A stretch of 64,000 bases of DNA from CAYVZZ01 sp964456185 (GTDB taxonomy: Bacteria > Pseudomonadota > Gammaproteobacteria > Pseudomonadales > Alcanivoracaceae), in contig CAYVZZ010000001.1 in NCBI GenBank assembly GCA_964456185.1, positions 1 through 64,000 of the forward strand. Reading direction: 5' to 3'. Positions 45,485-54,488 of the stretch are shown here, piece after piece; positions within the stretch are counted from its first letter, which is position 1; the number at the start of each line of letters is the position of its first letter. The position numbers were made by a program, and so were the translations under genes. The notes under the pieces were generated by a model. It had not been told where the DNA came from and ran no database searches. It was given only the letters and a program-made list of their open reading frames with translations.

Positions 45485-46818
45485 ATGACCACTGCTGACG
45501 ACCATGTAAGCTGGCTGCGTAACTCCTCGCCCTACATCAATGCTCACCGGGGCAGGACTTTTGTGGTCATGATCCCCGGCGATGCCTTTGTTGCACCGCA
45601 CTTCCACCACATTGTCCACGACCTGACGCTACTCAACAGCCTTGGCATTCGCCTAGTGCTGGTGCATGGTGCCCGCCCGCAAATCAGTGCGCAGCTTGAC
45701 GCGGCAGGCATTAAAACCCGCTTTGATGAACACACGCGCATTACCGGCCAACAAGCCATGGAGCCGGTACTGCAAGCCGTCGGCGCACTGCGTTTGCAAC
45801 TGGAAGGATTATTTTCCATGGGCTTAGCCAACAGCCCCATGGAAAACGCCGGACTGCAGCTGGTCAGTGGCAACTTTATATTGGCAAAACCACTGGGTAT
45901 TCGTGACGGGCAAGATTACCAATACACCGGTGAGGTACGGCGAATTCAAAAAGACGCCATCAACCGCCAACTGGATCAGAACAACATCGTGTTGTTATCG
46001 CCAATTGGTGGTTCACCAACGGGGGAGCTCTTCAACCTCAACTCGGAAGAAGTGGCCTCGGCGGTCGCCATTGCGCTCAAGGCTGACAAGCTCATTCTGC
46101 TCGGTGAAGCCGACGGACTTCACGGCGAGGACGGCGAACNNNNNNNNNNCGAGAATTTGCGCCTCACCAAATCGTCCATTTCCTTACCCCAGAGACCACA
46201 CTCGATGATGATACAGCACGCCAACTCACTGCAGCTTGTCACGCCACCAGCAACGGGGTAACACGGGCACACTTAGTCTCCTACCTTACCGACGGGGCAC
46301 TCTTGCGCGAGTTATTCACTCGCGATGGTTGCGGCACCATGGTCACGCTCGACACCTACGAGCGTATAAGGGCAGCACGCATTAATGACGTAGGCGGTTT
46401 ATTGGAATTAATCGAACCGTTAGAGGCTGAAGGCATCCTGGTTCGGCGTTCGCGCGAACGGCTGGAAAATGAAATACACCGTTTTAGCGTTATCGAACGC
46501 GATGGCATGATTATCGGTTGTGCCGCCCTCTACCCTTTTAGTAGCGAGGCTGGCACCGCCGAGCTGGCTTGCGTGGCCATTCACCCCTACTATCGCAATC
46601 AACAGCGCGCCGGACAGCTGTTACACCACATAGAGCAGCAAGCACGCCGCCAACACCTCAGCCGCCTGTTTGTGCTAACCACCCGTGCAGCCCACTGGTT
46701 CCAAGAACACGGCTTCACCGTTGCCAGTGTGGACGAGCTACCTGGCGAACGCCGCTTGCTCTACAACTATCAGCGCAATTCCAAGGTATTTAAAAAGGAT
46801 ATTTCAACAACGGCATGA
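45485..46818 (+). CDS. argA: N-acetylglutamate synthase (interrupted by N run)
   Basis: ArgA, first step of arginine synthesis, with an amino-acid-kinase-like N-domain and a GNAT C-domain. Up to the gap: VVMIPGDAFVAPHF, RLVLVHGARPQIS near residue 60 and LLSPIGGSPTGELFNL near residue 175. The frame breaks at ten N (46140-46149) after HGEDGE and resumes as REFAPHQIVHFLTPE, then ELFTRDGCGTMV and the GNAT part LACVAIHPYYR, LFVLTTRAAHWFQEHGF. The frame requires a gap of 2 modulo 3 bases; comparison with the usual DG-x-L-x-REL layout suggests about 5. The gene is otherwise complete to the stop at 46818. Confidence 0.93.
46140..46149. other. Assembly gap (10 N) in argA
   Basis: Ten undetermined bases within argA. 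The frame differs on each side, so the placeholder length is wrong. Confidence 0.97.
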
Positions 46819-46866
46819 TACATTGACCCCTCACTGGGTTGTTTTGGGAACACGAAGGAGACTGAC

Positions 46867-47250
46867 ATGACAATTGCTTTTTGGTGCCTATTGGTCGCTA
46901 TATTTTTGCCCTACGTGATGACGATGTTTGCCAAGTTCCACGGCGACTTCGGCCCCAAACAAAACCACAACCCGCGCGAATTTTTGGAAAAACTGGAAGG
47001 CAGCCGCAAACGCGCGCATTGGGCCGAACAAAACAGTTTTGAAGTCTTGCCGGCTTTTATTGCCGCTGTGTTGGTGGCGCAAGTCGTTGGCGGCGCATCC
47101 CAAGGCGTCATCGACGGGCTAGCCGTTGCCTTCGTGCTAAGCCGGGTGGCATATTTCATCTGCTATTTGGCCGATTGGGCCAGCTTACGCTCGCTGGTTT
47201 GGTTTGGCGGCATGGGCTGCATCGCAGCACTGTTTGTGGTATCAGCCTAG
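46867..47250 (+). CDS. MAPEG family membrane protein
   Basis: 127 residues with four membrane helices. The family start WCLLVAIFLPYVMTMFAKF, the RAHWAEQNSFEVLPAFIAAVLVA segment (read in parts) and FVLSRVAYFICYLADWASLRS are typical of bacterial MAPEG proteins (membrane-associated eicosanoid/glutathione metabolism). Some have glutathione transferase activity; the role here is unknown. AAGGAG precedes the ATG. It stands alone between argA and the reductase-like gene. Confidence 0.88.
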   Translation: MTIAFWCLLVAIFLPYVMTMFAKFHGDFGPKQNHNPREFLEKLEGSRKRAHWAEQNSFEVLPAFIAAVLVAQVVGGASQGVIDGLAVAFVLSRVAYFICYLADWASLRSLVWFGGMGCIAALFVVSA

Positions 47251-47298
47251 TGCGCACAGCGTTCAACCATTGCATTCGTGACCTACCGCATTATTGAT

Positions 47299-48051
47299 AT
47301 GTCCGCAGTCACCACCCCTAATGCGTCACCAGTCATCGAAAAAACCTGCTCGAAAGTTGCGCTGACGCCACTGAGCGCCGACGTCAGCCTACTTAAGCTG
47401 CGCCTGCCTGCCGGTTTGACGGTGCAATGGCACGCCGGTCAATACATTAAAATCCGTCTCGCCGATAACAACTGGCTACCCTTCTCCATTGCCAATCCCC
47501 CCAGTGAGGGCGAGCGCGATCTATGCGTTCACTTTCAACATTTACCTTACCATCATCGCGCCCAACAGCACCTCGCCTGGTTTCAGCAACATGATCTGCT
47601 GCGCGTTAAGCTACCCTTTGGTCACAACTACCTTGATTCACTGCCACAGCAGCCCGTGTGGTTTATTTGTGGTGCCACAGGCTTTGCACCAGCACACGCC
47701 ATGCTGCAGTATCTGGCACAACATCACCACCAAGGCGAGCTGCGTCTCTTTTGGGGGCTGCGCGATGCCAGCGACATCTACCTACCAGATGCCCCAGCGG
47801 TCTTGGCAAAACGCCTGCCGGGGTTCCGATGGGATATCCTTTTGTCAGAAGACGAGCACCCCAACTACCCCAAAGGCTTACCTCACGAGCTGGCCATACA
47901 GCGCCTTACCGCTCCCTCGCATCCGTTAATTTTCATCAGCGGGTCACCGGCTATGGCCGAAGCCGTCTACCGTGCGTTGCACCATACCGGCGTGCCCGAT
48001 GCGCACATACGCTCCGATATGCTGCCATTTCTCACGACCGGCGCCGCCTAA
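47299..48051 (+). CDS. Ferredoxin reductase-like NAD(P)H flavin reductase
   Basis: 250 residues from the ATG at 47299; a GTG at 47278 would add seven. The FAD-binding domain shows WHAGQYIKIRLADN and LPFSIANPPSEG (the R-x-Y-S-type loop is changed to LPFSIA). The NAD-binding domain shows FICGATGFAPAHAML and LRLFWGLRDASDIYL, and the end is ISGSPAMAEAVYRAL. It resembles Fre/LuxG-like flavin reductases or the reductase half of CDP-deoxyglucoseen reductase without its ferredoxin domain. The electron acceptor is unknown. Confidence 0.78.
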   Translation: MSAVTTPNASPVIEKTCSKVALTPLSADVSLLKLRLPAGLTVQWHAGQYIKIRLADNNWLPFSIANPPSEGERDLCVHFQHLPYHHRAQQHLAWFQQHDLLRVKLPFGHNYLDSLPQQPVWFICGATGFAPAHAMLQYLAQHHHQGELRLFWGLRDASDIYLPDAPAVLAKRLPGFRWDILLSEDEHPNYPKGLPHELAIQRLTAPSHPLIFISGSPAMAEAVYRALHHTGVPDAHIRSDMLPFLTTGAA

Positions 48052-48184
48052 ACAATCGCCGTCACAATCTATTAAAGTTTTTTCTAGAAGTGTTGCGTAT
48101 CTAGCTGATTCATAATATATTGATCAAGTCGATTATTATATATCGGTTATTTTTACGTCAGCAGAAAGCTTCGGGAGTCGCTCT

Positions 48185-49396
48185 ATGGACTACTCAACTA
48201 CTGATCCACAACGACGCGCCCTGCTTGCTCATTTATTAGCGCTGGGCGGCACCACGGCAGGCCTTAGCCTTTTGTCGCGGAACGCCTTTGCGGCGGGTAA
48301 CAACCAGCTGGTCGACATGCGTTTTTCTCACGATGCCGACGGCACCCGGGTTGTGTTTGATTTAAGCCACTCGGCCAAACACCATATTTTTGTCCTGCAC
48401 CATCCAGAACGCTTGGTGGTGGATTTCCGTAACACACGCGCCGGCGGCAGCTTCAACCAATCGGCTCCATCAAAAAACGGCATTATTCGTGACGTACGTC
48501 ATGCGCGACGTAATCACGATGATCTGCGTGTGGTCTTTGATCTCAGCAACAAGGCTCGCCCCAGCAGCTTTTTAATTCCGCCTAATGCCGATTCGTCCTA
48601 CTATCGTTTAGTCTTGGATCTGCAACAAGATGCCTTGGCACCCACCAAATCGATCGACAAAGGACAACTCCGCGACCTGGTGGTGGCCATTGATCCAGGT
48701 CATGGCGGTAAAGACCCGGGCGCCATCGGGCTGGGCGGCACCTATGAAAAAAACGTCGTCTTGCCAATTTCGCGGAAACTACGCGATGCGCTCAATAAGC
48801 AACGCGGCATTCACGCCGAGCTCACGCGCGACTCCGACGTCTACCTTCATTTGCGTGAACGCACCCAAATAGCGCATGAAATGGGCGCCGACCTATTCTT
48901 GTCGATACACGCCGATGCTTTCCGCGATCGCAGCGTTACCGGTTCATCGGTGTACGTGTTATCCGAACATGGCGCATCCAGCGAAATGGCGCGCCAACTC
49001 GCGCGCAGCCAAAACGGCGTTGACCCTTGGGTAGGCAACATCAACCTGTCCGGCACCAGTAAAGAGCTGGCTTCGGTACTGCTCGACCTATCACAAACTG
49101 CCACCATGAGCGCCAACGATCGCTTGGCACGGCAGGTACTCAATCAGCTCAAAGTGAAACACAGTAACCGCATTGAACGGGCGGCATTTGTGGTACTGAA
49201 ATCACCGGATATTCCGTCGGCATTAATCGAGACCGCTTTCATCTCCAATCCGCATCAAGAGAAGCTATTGTGTACCGACAGCTTCCAGCACCGCATTGCC
49301 GGCAACATCCAGGATGGTGTCATGTCATATTTCCAGAAATATGCCCCAACCGATACGTTGGTTGCCTCGCTGAGTGGACGCACGGCCACCAGCTAA
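48185..49396 (+). CDS. amiC: N-acetylmuramoyl-L-alanine amidase AmiC
   Basis: 403 residues. A Tat-like signal (PQRRALLAHLLALGG, cleavage near AFAAG) is followed by an AMIN domain (about 40-150), which targets the septum, and an Amidase_3 domain (about 170-390). Zinc ligands are visible in VAIDPGHGGKDPGAIG, TYEKNVVL and SIHADAF, and the catalytic Glu in ALIETAFISNP. It cleaves the peptide from N-acetylmuramate during daughter cell separation. No LysM domain is present, which separates it from AmiB. GGGAG precedes the ATG. argA and amiC are also neighbours in E. coli. Confidence 0.92.
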   Translation: MDYSTTDPQRRALLAHLLALGGTTAGLSLLSRNAFAAGNNQLVDMRFSHDADGTRVVFDLSHSAKHHIFVLHHPERLVVDFRNTRAGGSFNQSAPSKNGIIRDVRHARRNHDDLRVVFDLSNKARPSSFLIPPNADSSYYRLVLDLQQDALAPTKSIDKGQLRDLVVAIDPGHGGKDPGAIGLGGTYEKNVVLPISRKLRDALNKQRGIHAELTRDSDVYLHLRERTQIAHEMGADLFLSIHADAFRDRSVTGSSVYVLSEHGASSEMARQLARSQNGVDPWVGNINLSGTSKELASVLLDLSQTATMSANDRLARQVLNQLKVKHSNRIERAAFVVLKSPDIPSALIETAFISNPHQEKLLCTDSFQHRIAGNIQDGVMSYFQKYAPTDTLVASLSGRTATS

Positions 49397-49416
49397 TTTT
49401 AAGGAACCTCTGCACA

Positions 49417-49447
49417 AACGGGTGGTCTTGCGGGCCACCCGTTTTTT
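49417..49447 (+). terminator. Rho-independent terminator after amiC
   Basis: Perfect 9-bp stem AACGGGTGG (49417-49425) and CCACCCGTT (49435-49443), 9-base loop, then TTTTTG. Confidence 0.9.
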
Positions 49448-49481
49448 GTTATCGCTTGCCAACGCGAACCGCTTTTGTTTA

Positions 49482-49519
49482 CACTTCGTTATTGGTACGA
49501 TAGTGCAAATAACGAAGTG
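49482..49519. promoter_or_regulatory. Long inverted repeat upstream of lactone oxidase gene
   Basis: CACTTCGTTATT (49482-49493) and AATAACGAAGTG (49508-49519) are perfect 12-bp arms with a 14-base spacer, 40 bp before the ATG at 49560. It may be an operator with two half-sites or a hairpin in the leader RNA. Confidence 0.5.
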
Positions 49520-49559
49520 GGTAAGTCGTAAAGCGCGCAACCTAAAGAGCGAGGACACA

Positions 49560-50707
49560 ATGCCCATTCATCACAACCGCCAGCGTCGCCTTTTATTGAA
49601 AATGTTATCCGCCGGTGCTGCCGCCAGCATGATGCCGCTACAAGCCGCAAACGCCGCACAAAAAAAAGCCCTGGCTAAAGCGATGCACTGGGAAAACTGG
49701 TCGGGCAACCAGGAGGCCAGTCCGCAGCATATTGTCTACCCGGGAGACGAGGCCGCATTACAGCGCATTCTCAAGCAAGATGGTGCGCCTATTCGCTGCA
49801 TGGGCGGTAGCCACTCGTTTAGCCCGCTAGTTCCCTGTGATGGCACCATCATTTCCATTGCCCAGATGGTCGGACTAACCCACCACGACAACGAGAAGAT
49901 GACGGCCACCTTTAAAGCCGGCACCACGCTGGGTGCTGCCAGCCAAATGGCTTATAAGGTGGGTCAGAGTTTTGTCAATGAGTCGGACATTAACACCCAA
50001 AGTCTCGCGGGTGCCATTAGCACCTCGACCCACGGCACCGGCACCAAGCTGCCTAGTTTGTCGGCCTGCGTTGAGTCCCTACGCTTGGTTACCCCGAGCG
50101 GCGAGTTGATGGTAATTGACCGCAATAACCCCTTCTTTTATGCGGCGCGTAGTGGCTTGGGTGCTTTCGGCATTATTACCGGCATCACCTTCAAAAATCA
50201 GGCCGCCTACCGCTTGAAGGAAGAAACCCATGTGGTTTCGATTCAGGAAGCAGTTGATTATGCCGACAAGTACCGCCACAAGCACCGCAATTTAGAGTTC
50301 TTCGCCTTCCCGTTCAGCGACACGGCCATCCTGAAAACCCTGGATATTACCGACCAACCCGACACGCACACGCCCACCGAAAACGACAGCGACACACCGA
50401 AAATGGCCTGCGAAGTCTCAATGCATGCTGGCTGGCTAATTCCTGTTATCCAGAAAGCGCTGGGCATGTTTGTGAACGAACAATCACGCGTTGGCCCCTC
50501 GTACAAGATTTACCCCAGCTCGCGCACGGTACGTTTCAACGAGATGGAGGGCGGCCACACTGGGGTAAGCTGAACACGTTTACCACCGCCGATGCGCGCA
50601 AACAGTTCGAGCATTTCGACGACTTCGTCAAGTTACAACAACAAATTGACCCTCAAGGCCGCATGCTGAATGGTTACATGCGTAACCTACTAGGAGTCAC
50701 CGCATGA
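49560..50707 (+). pseudogene. D-arabinono-1,4-lactone oxidase-like FAD enzyme, internal deletion
   Basis: A VAO-type FAD oxidase gene. It starts with a Tat-like signal (RQRRLLLKMLSAG, cleavage near AANA) and an intact FAD domain: APIRCMGGSHSFSPL near residue 80, LAGAISTSTHGTG near residue 145 and SGLGAFGIITGITF near residue 200. The frame ends at 50573 soon after RTVRFNEME. The family C-terminus is present in another frame from 50558: HWGKLNTFTTADARKQF then DPQGRMLNGYMRNLLG, to a stop at 50707. The family is usually about 430-470 residues, so some 60-110 residues with the substrate-side core are missing. The last bases overlap the start of the next gene (ATGA), showing an old operon. Confidence 0.8.
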
Positions 50708-51990
50708 AACGACGCCGTTTTTTATTGGGGGGCGCGGTCGTAATCGTCGCTGGCGGCTGGGCGTTAAAGCCTGATGACAAGGGCGCCCCCTACACGGCCT
50801 ATTTTGATCAACTCAACCGCATGCTAAAACGCATGAATGTCGGCCGCCCGGCGTTGGTAATCGACGATGCCCGTTTGCAAGCCAACTGCCTGCGGCTAAC
50901 CAAGCACCTGCACCACATTGGCCGCCACCACCGCATTGTCAGTAAATCACTGCCCAGTGTCGGGCTGGTCAGCCAAGTGATGAAATACACCGGCAGCCAC
51001 CGCATCATGGTGTTTCAGCAGCCCTTCCTCAATGATGTGGCGCGCGCCGAACCTAAGTCTGACATTCTTATGGGCAAGCCCATGCCGCTGGATGCGGCCG
51101 ACCGGTTCTACCAGTTACACCAAGGCGCTTTTGATCCTGAAACCCAGCTGCAATGGCTGATCGATACGCCCGAGCGACTAGAGCAATATTTAAGTCTGGC
51201 ACGCCGTTTGGGCACTCGCATGCGTATCAACTTGGAAATTGATGTCGGTTTACACCGTGGTGGCCTCACCGAGCCATCACAGATGGATCCGTTACTGACT
51301 ACTATTGAGAAACACCCCGAACACTTGGAGTTCGCCGGTTTCATGGGCTACGACGGCCATGTTGGCCGCCTGCCCGACATCATGGAGTCCGCCGACACCA
51401 CACACCAGAAATCGGATAAGCGCTATTTTGCGTTTCTCGATTATTTGCAAACACATTGGCCGAAGCAGGCCGCTCGTGATGACCTCACCTTTAACGGTGG
51501 CGGCAGCCTAAGCGTCATGCTACACGGTAAAAAATCGCCCACTACCGAGCTAGCAACCGGCAGCGCCTTGTTGATGCCGAGTGATTTTGCTTCGCCCCAA
51601 CTGGCCGAATTTAAAACCGCCGCTTTCATTGCCACGCCAGTGTTGAAAGAATGGACGGGGTTAAAAATGCCGGGGCCTGTGCCGCTTGGTGAGCTGTGGC
51701 AACTTTGGGATGTAAACCGCGAAAAGACCTTTTTCATTTATGGCGGTTATTGGAAAGCCCGCCCGGTCGCACCGGCTGGCTTGTCGGCCAACCCGCTATA
51801 TGGCTACTCCAGCAACCAGATGATGTATAACGGTTCCAGCCGCATTCCACTCGATGTCGGCGATTATATTTTCCTGCGCCCGACGCAAAGTGAAGCGGTG
51901 TTGTTGCACTTTGGTGATTTGCTGGCCGAGCGCAACAGCCGGTTCCTCGACTGGTGGCCGCCTTATAGCCAACAATACGATCACGTTTAA
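50704..51990 (+). CDS. Tat-type DSD1/alanine racemase-like PLP enzyme
   Basis: 428 residues. The N-terminus MKRRRFLLGGAVVIVAGGWA is a Tat-like signal or anchor. The fold is the alanine racemase N-terminal barrel of the D-threonine aldolase/D-serine dehydratase-like group: RPALVIDDARLQAN near residue 47, the PLP lysine in IVSKSLPSVGL near residue 79, and LEIDVGLHRGGL near residue 178. FNGGGSLSV may bind the phosphate. It starts inside the last codon of the damaged FAD oxidase gene. Export and pairing with an oxidase are unusual for a PLP enzyme; the substrate is unknown. Confidence 0.82.
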   Translation: MKRRRFLLGGAVVIVAGGWALKPDDKGAPYTAYFDQLNRMLKRMNVGRPALVIDDARLQANCLRLTKHLHHIGRHHRIVSKSLPSVGLVSQVMKYTGSHRIMVFQQPFLNDVARAEPKSDILMGKPMPLDAADRFYQLHQGAFDPETQLQWLIDTPERLEQYLSLARRLGTRMRINLEIDVGLHRGGLTEPSQMDPLLTTIEKHPEHLEFAGFMGYDGHVGRLPDIMESADTTHQKSDKRYFAFLDYLQTHWPKQAARDDLTFNGGGSLSVMLHGKKSPTTELATGSALLMPSDFASPQLAEFKTAAFIATPVLKEWTGLKMPGPVPLGELWQLWDVNREKTFFIYGGYWKARPVAPAGLSANPLYGYSSNQMMYNGSSRIPLDVGDYIFLRPTQSEAVLLHFGDLLAERNSRFLDWWPPYSQQYDHV

Positions 51991-51991
51991 A

Positions 51992-52978
51992 CTAGCGATC
52001 GAGCCGTTTCGTCAGTTGCTGGGTCGCTTGAGCATCATAGGCACCTAAACCCAGCTTCTGTCGGTCGGCGGGCAACTTCTTCAACAGCGCCACTAATTCC
52101 TTTTTATACAGAGGCCGCTTGCCGTCCGGTGTACGGTGAAAGCGCTTATAGGTCCATTGATATTGGGTTGGTGCCAGATTGATCATAGCGGCTAATCCGG
52201 CATTGATTTGCGTTAAAGCACTTACCTCATCATCGCACTGCTCCAACCCTTCATCGGCGGGAATGAAGTGTGCCTCCACCTGGCCATTAACCCGACGGGC
52301 GCAGGCAAAGAAGACGTGTGGCCGAAAACGCTTAATGAGCTTGAATGGCAAACTGCCAGTGCGCACCGGCTGTCCCATAAAATCGGCCCAAGGGTTACCG
52401 GCTGCAGCCGGACGGTGGTCGGCCAATATGGCCACGGCTTGGCCTTTCTTCATGGCCAGCAGCGCGGCTTTGGTGCCGCGGGCATTGGCTGGCACCAGCT
52501 TGCTACCCGTACCCTCTCTGGCCTGTGTCACCAAAGCCGTTAATTTGGGGTCGTCGGCAGGCTGATAAAACACGGTGGTTGCCCCCAGCTGCCCTACTGT
52601 TAGGTTAGGTAGCTCCCAACTGGACTGATGCAGTGACAACAACAGCACCGGACGGTCGGATGCCATGGCACTTTTCAGCGCATCATGGCCATGCACCTGT
52701 TTAATGCGCGCTATATTGGTGGCGGCATCGTGTGTCCAACTGTGGGCGCAGTCGATTAACGTCCAACAAAGCTCGCCCAGAGTGCGGCGCGCTTCACGGC
52801 GCAATTCGGCGGGTGTTTTGTCCGGGTAGCAAATAAGCAGGTTGACATAGATAGCACGATAGGCACTGTGCCAGCGCAGTGGCAGAAAGCTGCTTAACCA
52901 GCCCAAGGCGTAAAACAAGCGCGTGGTAAACGCCAGCGGCAGACAAGATATCAGGCGAATCCAGAAAACAACAGACAT
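51992..52978 (-). CDS. LpxL/HtrB-family lipid A acyltransferase-like protein
   Basis: 328 residues from the ATG at 52978. One N-terminal membrane helix, then the lysophospholipid acyltransferase-like core: LLSLHQSSWELPNL near residue 118 (the H-x4-E catalytic pair), KLVPANARGTKAALLAMKKG near residue 165 (read in parts), ILADHRPAAAGNPWADFMGQP near residue 190 and YQWTYKRFHRTPDG near residue 285. It would transfer an acyl chain to lipid A or a similar lipid. It lies last in the minus-strand run chpC-MBL-acyltransferase, 14 bp after the hydrolase stop. Confidence 0.85.
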   Translation of the reverse strand: MSVVFWIRLISCLPLAFTTRLFYALGWLSSFLPLRWHSAYRAIYVNLLICYPDKTPAELRREARRTLGELCWTLIDCAHSWTHDAATNIARIKQVHGHDALKSAMASDRPVLLLSLHQSSWELPNLTVGQLGATTVFYQPADDPKLTALVTQAREGTGSKLVPANARGTKAALLAMKKGQAVAILADHRPAAAGNPWADFMGQPVRTGSLPFKLIKRFRPHVFFACARRVNGQVEAHFIPADEGLEQCDDEVSALTQINAGLAAMINLAPTQYQWTYKRFHRTPDGKRPLYKKELVALLKKLPADRQKLGLGAYDAQATQQLTKRLDR

Positions 52979-52992
52979 GGCGGTTCCGACAA

Positions 52993-53991
52993 TTATGACT
53001 CTGTGGCTATTGTACGGGTTTCGCCGTGTGTCATCACCGAGAAACAATCGGGTGGTAGACCTTTTTTCGCCAACGCATCAGCCAGTTTGCGGGGCGGCTC
53101 ATCCATGGGTTCATCGGTGAGCACAAAAGTGCCCCAATGCATGCCAATAGACTGTTTGGCCTGCAGATCGCAGTGAATTTGCACGGCATCATAGGGATCC
53201 ACGTGCACCCCTTGCATCATCCAGCGCGGGGCATAAGCACCGATAGGCAGCAACGCCAGATCGGGTGCGCCCAAGGCTTCATGCATCGTCTTGAATACCT
53301 TGCCATAGCCCGTATCACCCGCAAAATAGAGGCTGAAGTCGTCAAACAGTAGCCACCAGCCACCCCAGAGTGTCTTATTGCGATCCCCGAGACCCCGGCC
53401 ACTGAAATGTTGCGCCGGCACAAAGCAGGCTTCTAACGCGGGTAGCGCGTAAGTTTCCCACCAGCCCAGCTCGGCCACATTGTTAATTCCTTGCTTATCG
53501 AACCAATGCTTAACGCCTTGTGGCACGAGGAAGTGCACTTGGGCATCAAAGCGCCAGTGCAACCAACGCACGCTACGTTTGTCCAGATGATCATAGTGGT
53601 TGTGAGAAATCACCACCAAGTCGATGGGCGGTAATTCGTCAAGCTGCAGCGCCGGTGGGGTAAAGCGTTTTGGCCCCACTAAGCTCAGTGGGCTACAGCG
53701 TTTGGAAAACACGGGATCAGTGAGGATATTGCAGCCCTGATATTGAATCAGAAAACTGGCGTGCCCCAGCCAAGTAATCTGCGGCTGAGAGCCGGGCTGA
53801 CGTAATACCTTGTCGTCCGGTCGTTGCAGCGGCATGGCTTGCCCCGGAGGAAAGCGCCAGCCGTGCTCTTTTTGCCAGCGTAAAAACTCGCGCCACCCGT
53901 GTGCCGGCACTGGCTCTAGGTTGTGATAACGCGCGTTATTGGCGGGTGCCTCAGCAGCCAGATCCGCCAACCGCTGACGATCCAGGTTCAT
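52993..53991 (-). CDS. Metallo-beta-lactamase-fold hydrolase, NAPE-PLD-like
   Basis: 332 residues. Metal ligands are in VVISHNHYDHLDKRS near residue 130, HFSGRGLGDRN near residue 200, FAGDTGYG near residue 227 and the final MHWGTF near residue 285. TWLGHASFLIQ and NILTDPVFSKRCSP near residue 80 mark the NAPE-PLD/UlaG-like subgroup, some of which cleave phospholipids. It overlaps the chpC stop by 3-4 bp, so translation is coupled, and precedes the acyltransferase by 14 bp. A membrane-lipid role fits both the family and that neighbour. Confidence 0.85.
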   Translation of the reverse strand: MNLDRQRLADLAAEAPANNARYHNLEPVPAHGWREFLRWQKEHGWRFPPGQAMPLQRPDDKVLRQPGSQPQITWLGHASFLIQYQGCNILTDPVFSKRCSPLSLVGPKRFTPPALQLDELPPIDLVVISHNHYDHLDKRSVRWLHWRFDAQVHFLVPQGVKHWFDKQGINNVAELGWWETYALPALEACFVPAQHFSGRGLGDRNKTLWGGWWLLFDDFSLYFAGDTGYGKVFKTMHEALGAPDLALLPIGAYAPRWMMQGVHVDPYDAVQIHCDLQAKQSIGMHWGTFVLTDEPMDEPPRKLADALAKKGLPPDCFSVMTHGETRTIATES

Positions 53992-54443
53992 AGTTGCTGC
54001 ACTTTACTCAGTGTGTCGGCGATGGTTTCAAAATCGGGGATCACTGCCAGCTCGCTACCGAGCTGTACGCACATGGCCTCTACTTTTCCGGTCTTTACCG
54101 GCTCTTCCAATAAGGTTTCACGCCCTACTTCGGCTTGGCGGGGAATGCCCTGTACGATCACCGCATAGAATGGCGGCTTCTCTTGAGTCGAATTGATAAT
54201 GGCGATGCGCGCCTCGGGGCCGATGGTCACCTGTCCAGAGTCGTTCATGCGCTCAAACGAGATTAGCGGGACATCTTGATCGCGCCAACTCAACCAGCCC
54301 AGCAACCAGTCGGCTCCACGACCAGGACGATCGGGTTGGCGCAGCGGAATAATTTCAGCCACGGCAATATTGGGCAACAGCCATGGGCGGCCATGCATGG
54401 GGATAAGCAAACTTTGTATCTCGTTTGGCAGTTCTTCGGCCAT
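53988..54443 (-). CDS. chpC: ChpC, CheW-like adaptor
   Basis: 151 residues with a CheW fold: LLIPMHGRPWLLPNIAVAEII near residue 12 (read in parts), WLLGWLSWRDQDVPLISFE near residue 45, and ETLLEEPVKTGKVE near residue 115. It would link receptors to the ChpA kinase. The ATG at 54443 has GAGGAG seven bases upstream, better than the one at 54461. It is the last chp gene in the pilJ-pilK-chpA-chpB-chpC order and is coupled to the hydrolase gene downstream. Confidence 0.9.
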   Translation of the reverse strand: MAEELPNEIQSLLIPMHGRPWLLPNIAVAEIIPLRQPDRPGRGADWLLGWLSWRDQDVPLISFERMNDSGQVTIGPEARIAIINSTQEKPPFYAVIVQGIPRQAEVGRETLLEEPVKTGKVEAMCVQLGSELAVIPDFETIADTLSKVQQL

Positions 54444-54488
54444 GAGGCTCTCCTCATTCATCAGTTTGATAACGGCTTTGCCATGCGC

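Noticed and set aside
48110..48135. FNR/Anr-like TTGATCAAG upstream of amiC
   Set aside because: The half-sites are not separated by the required four bases and the match is poor.
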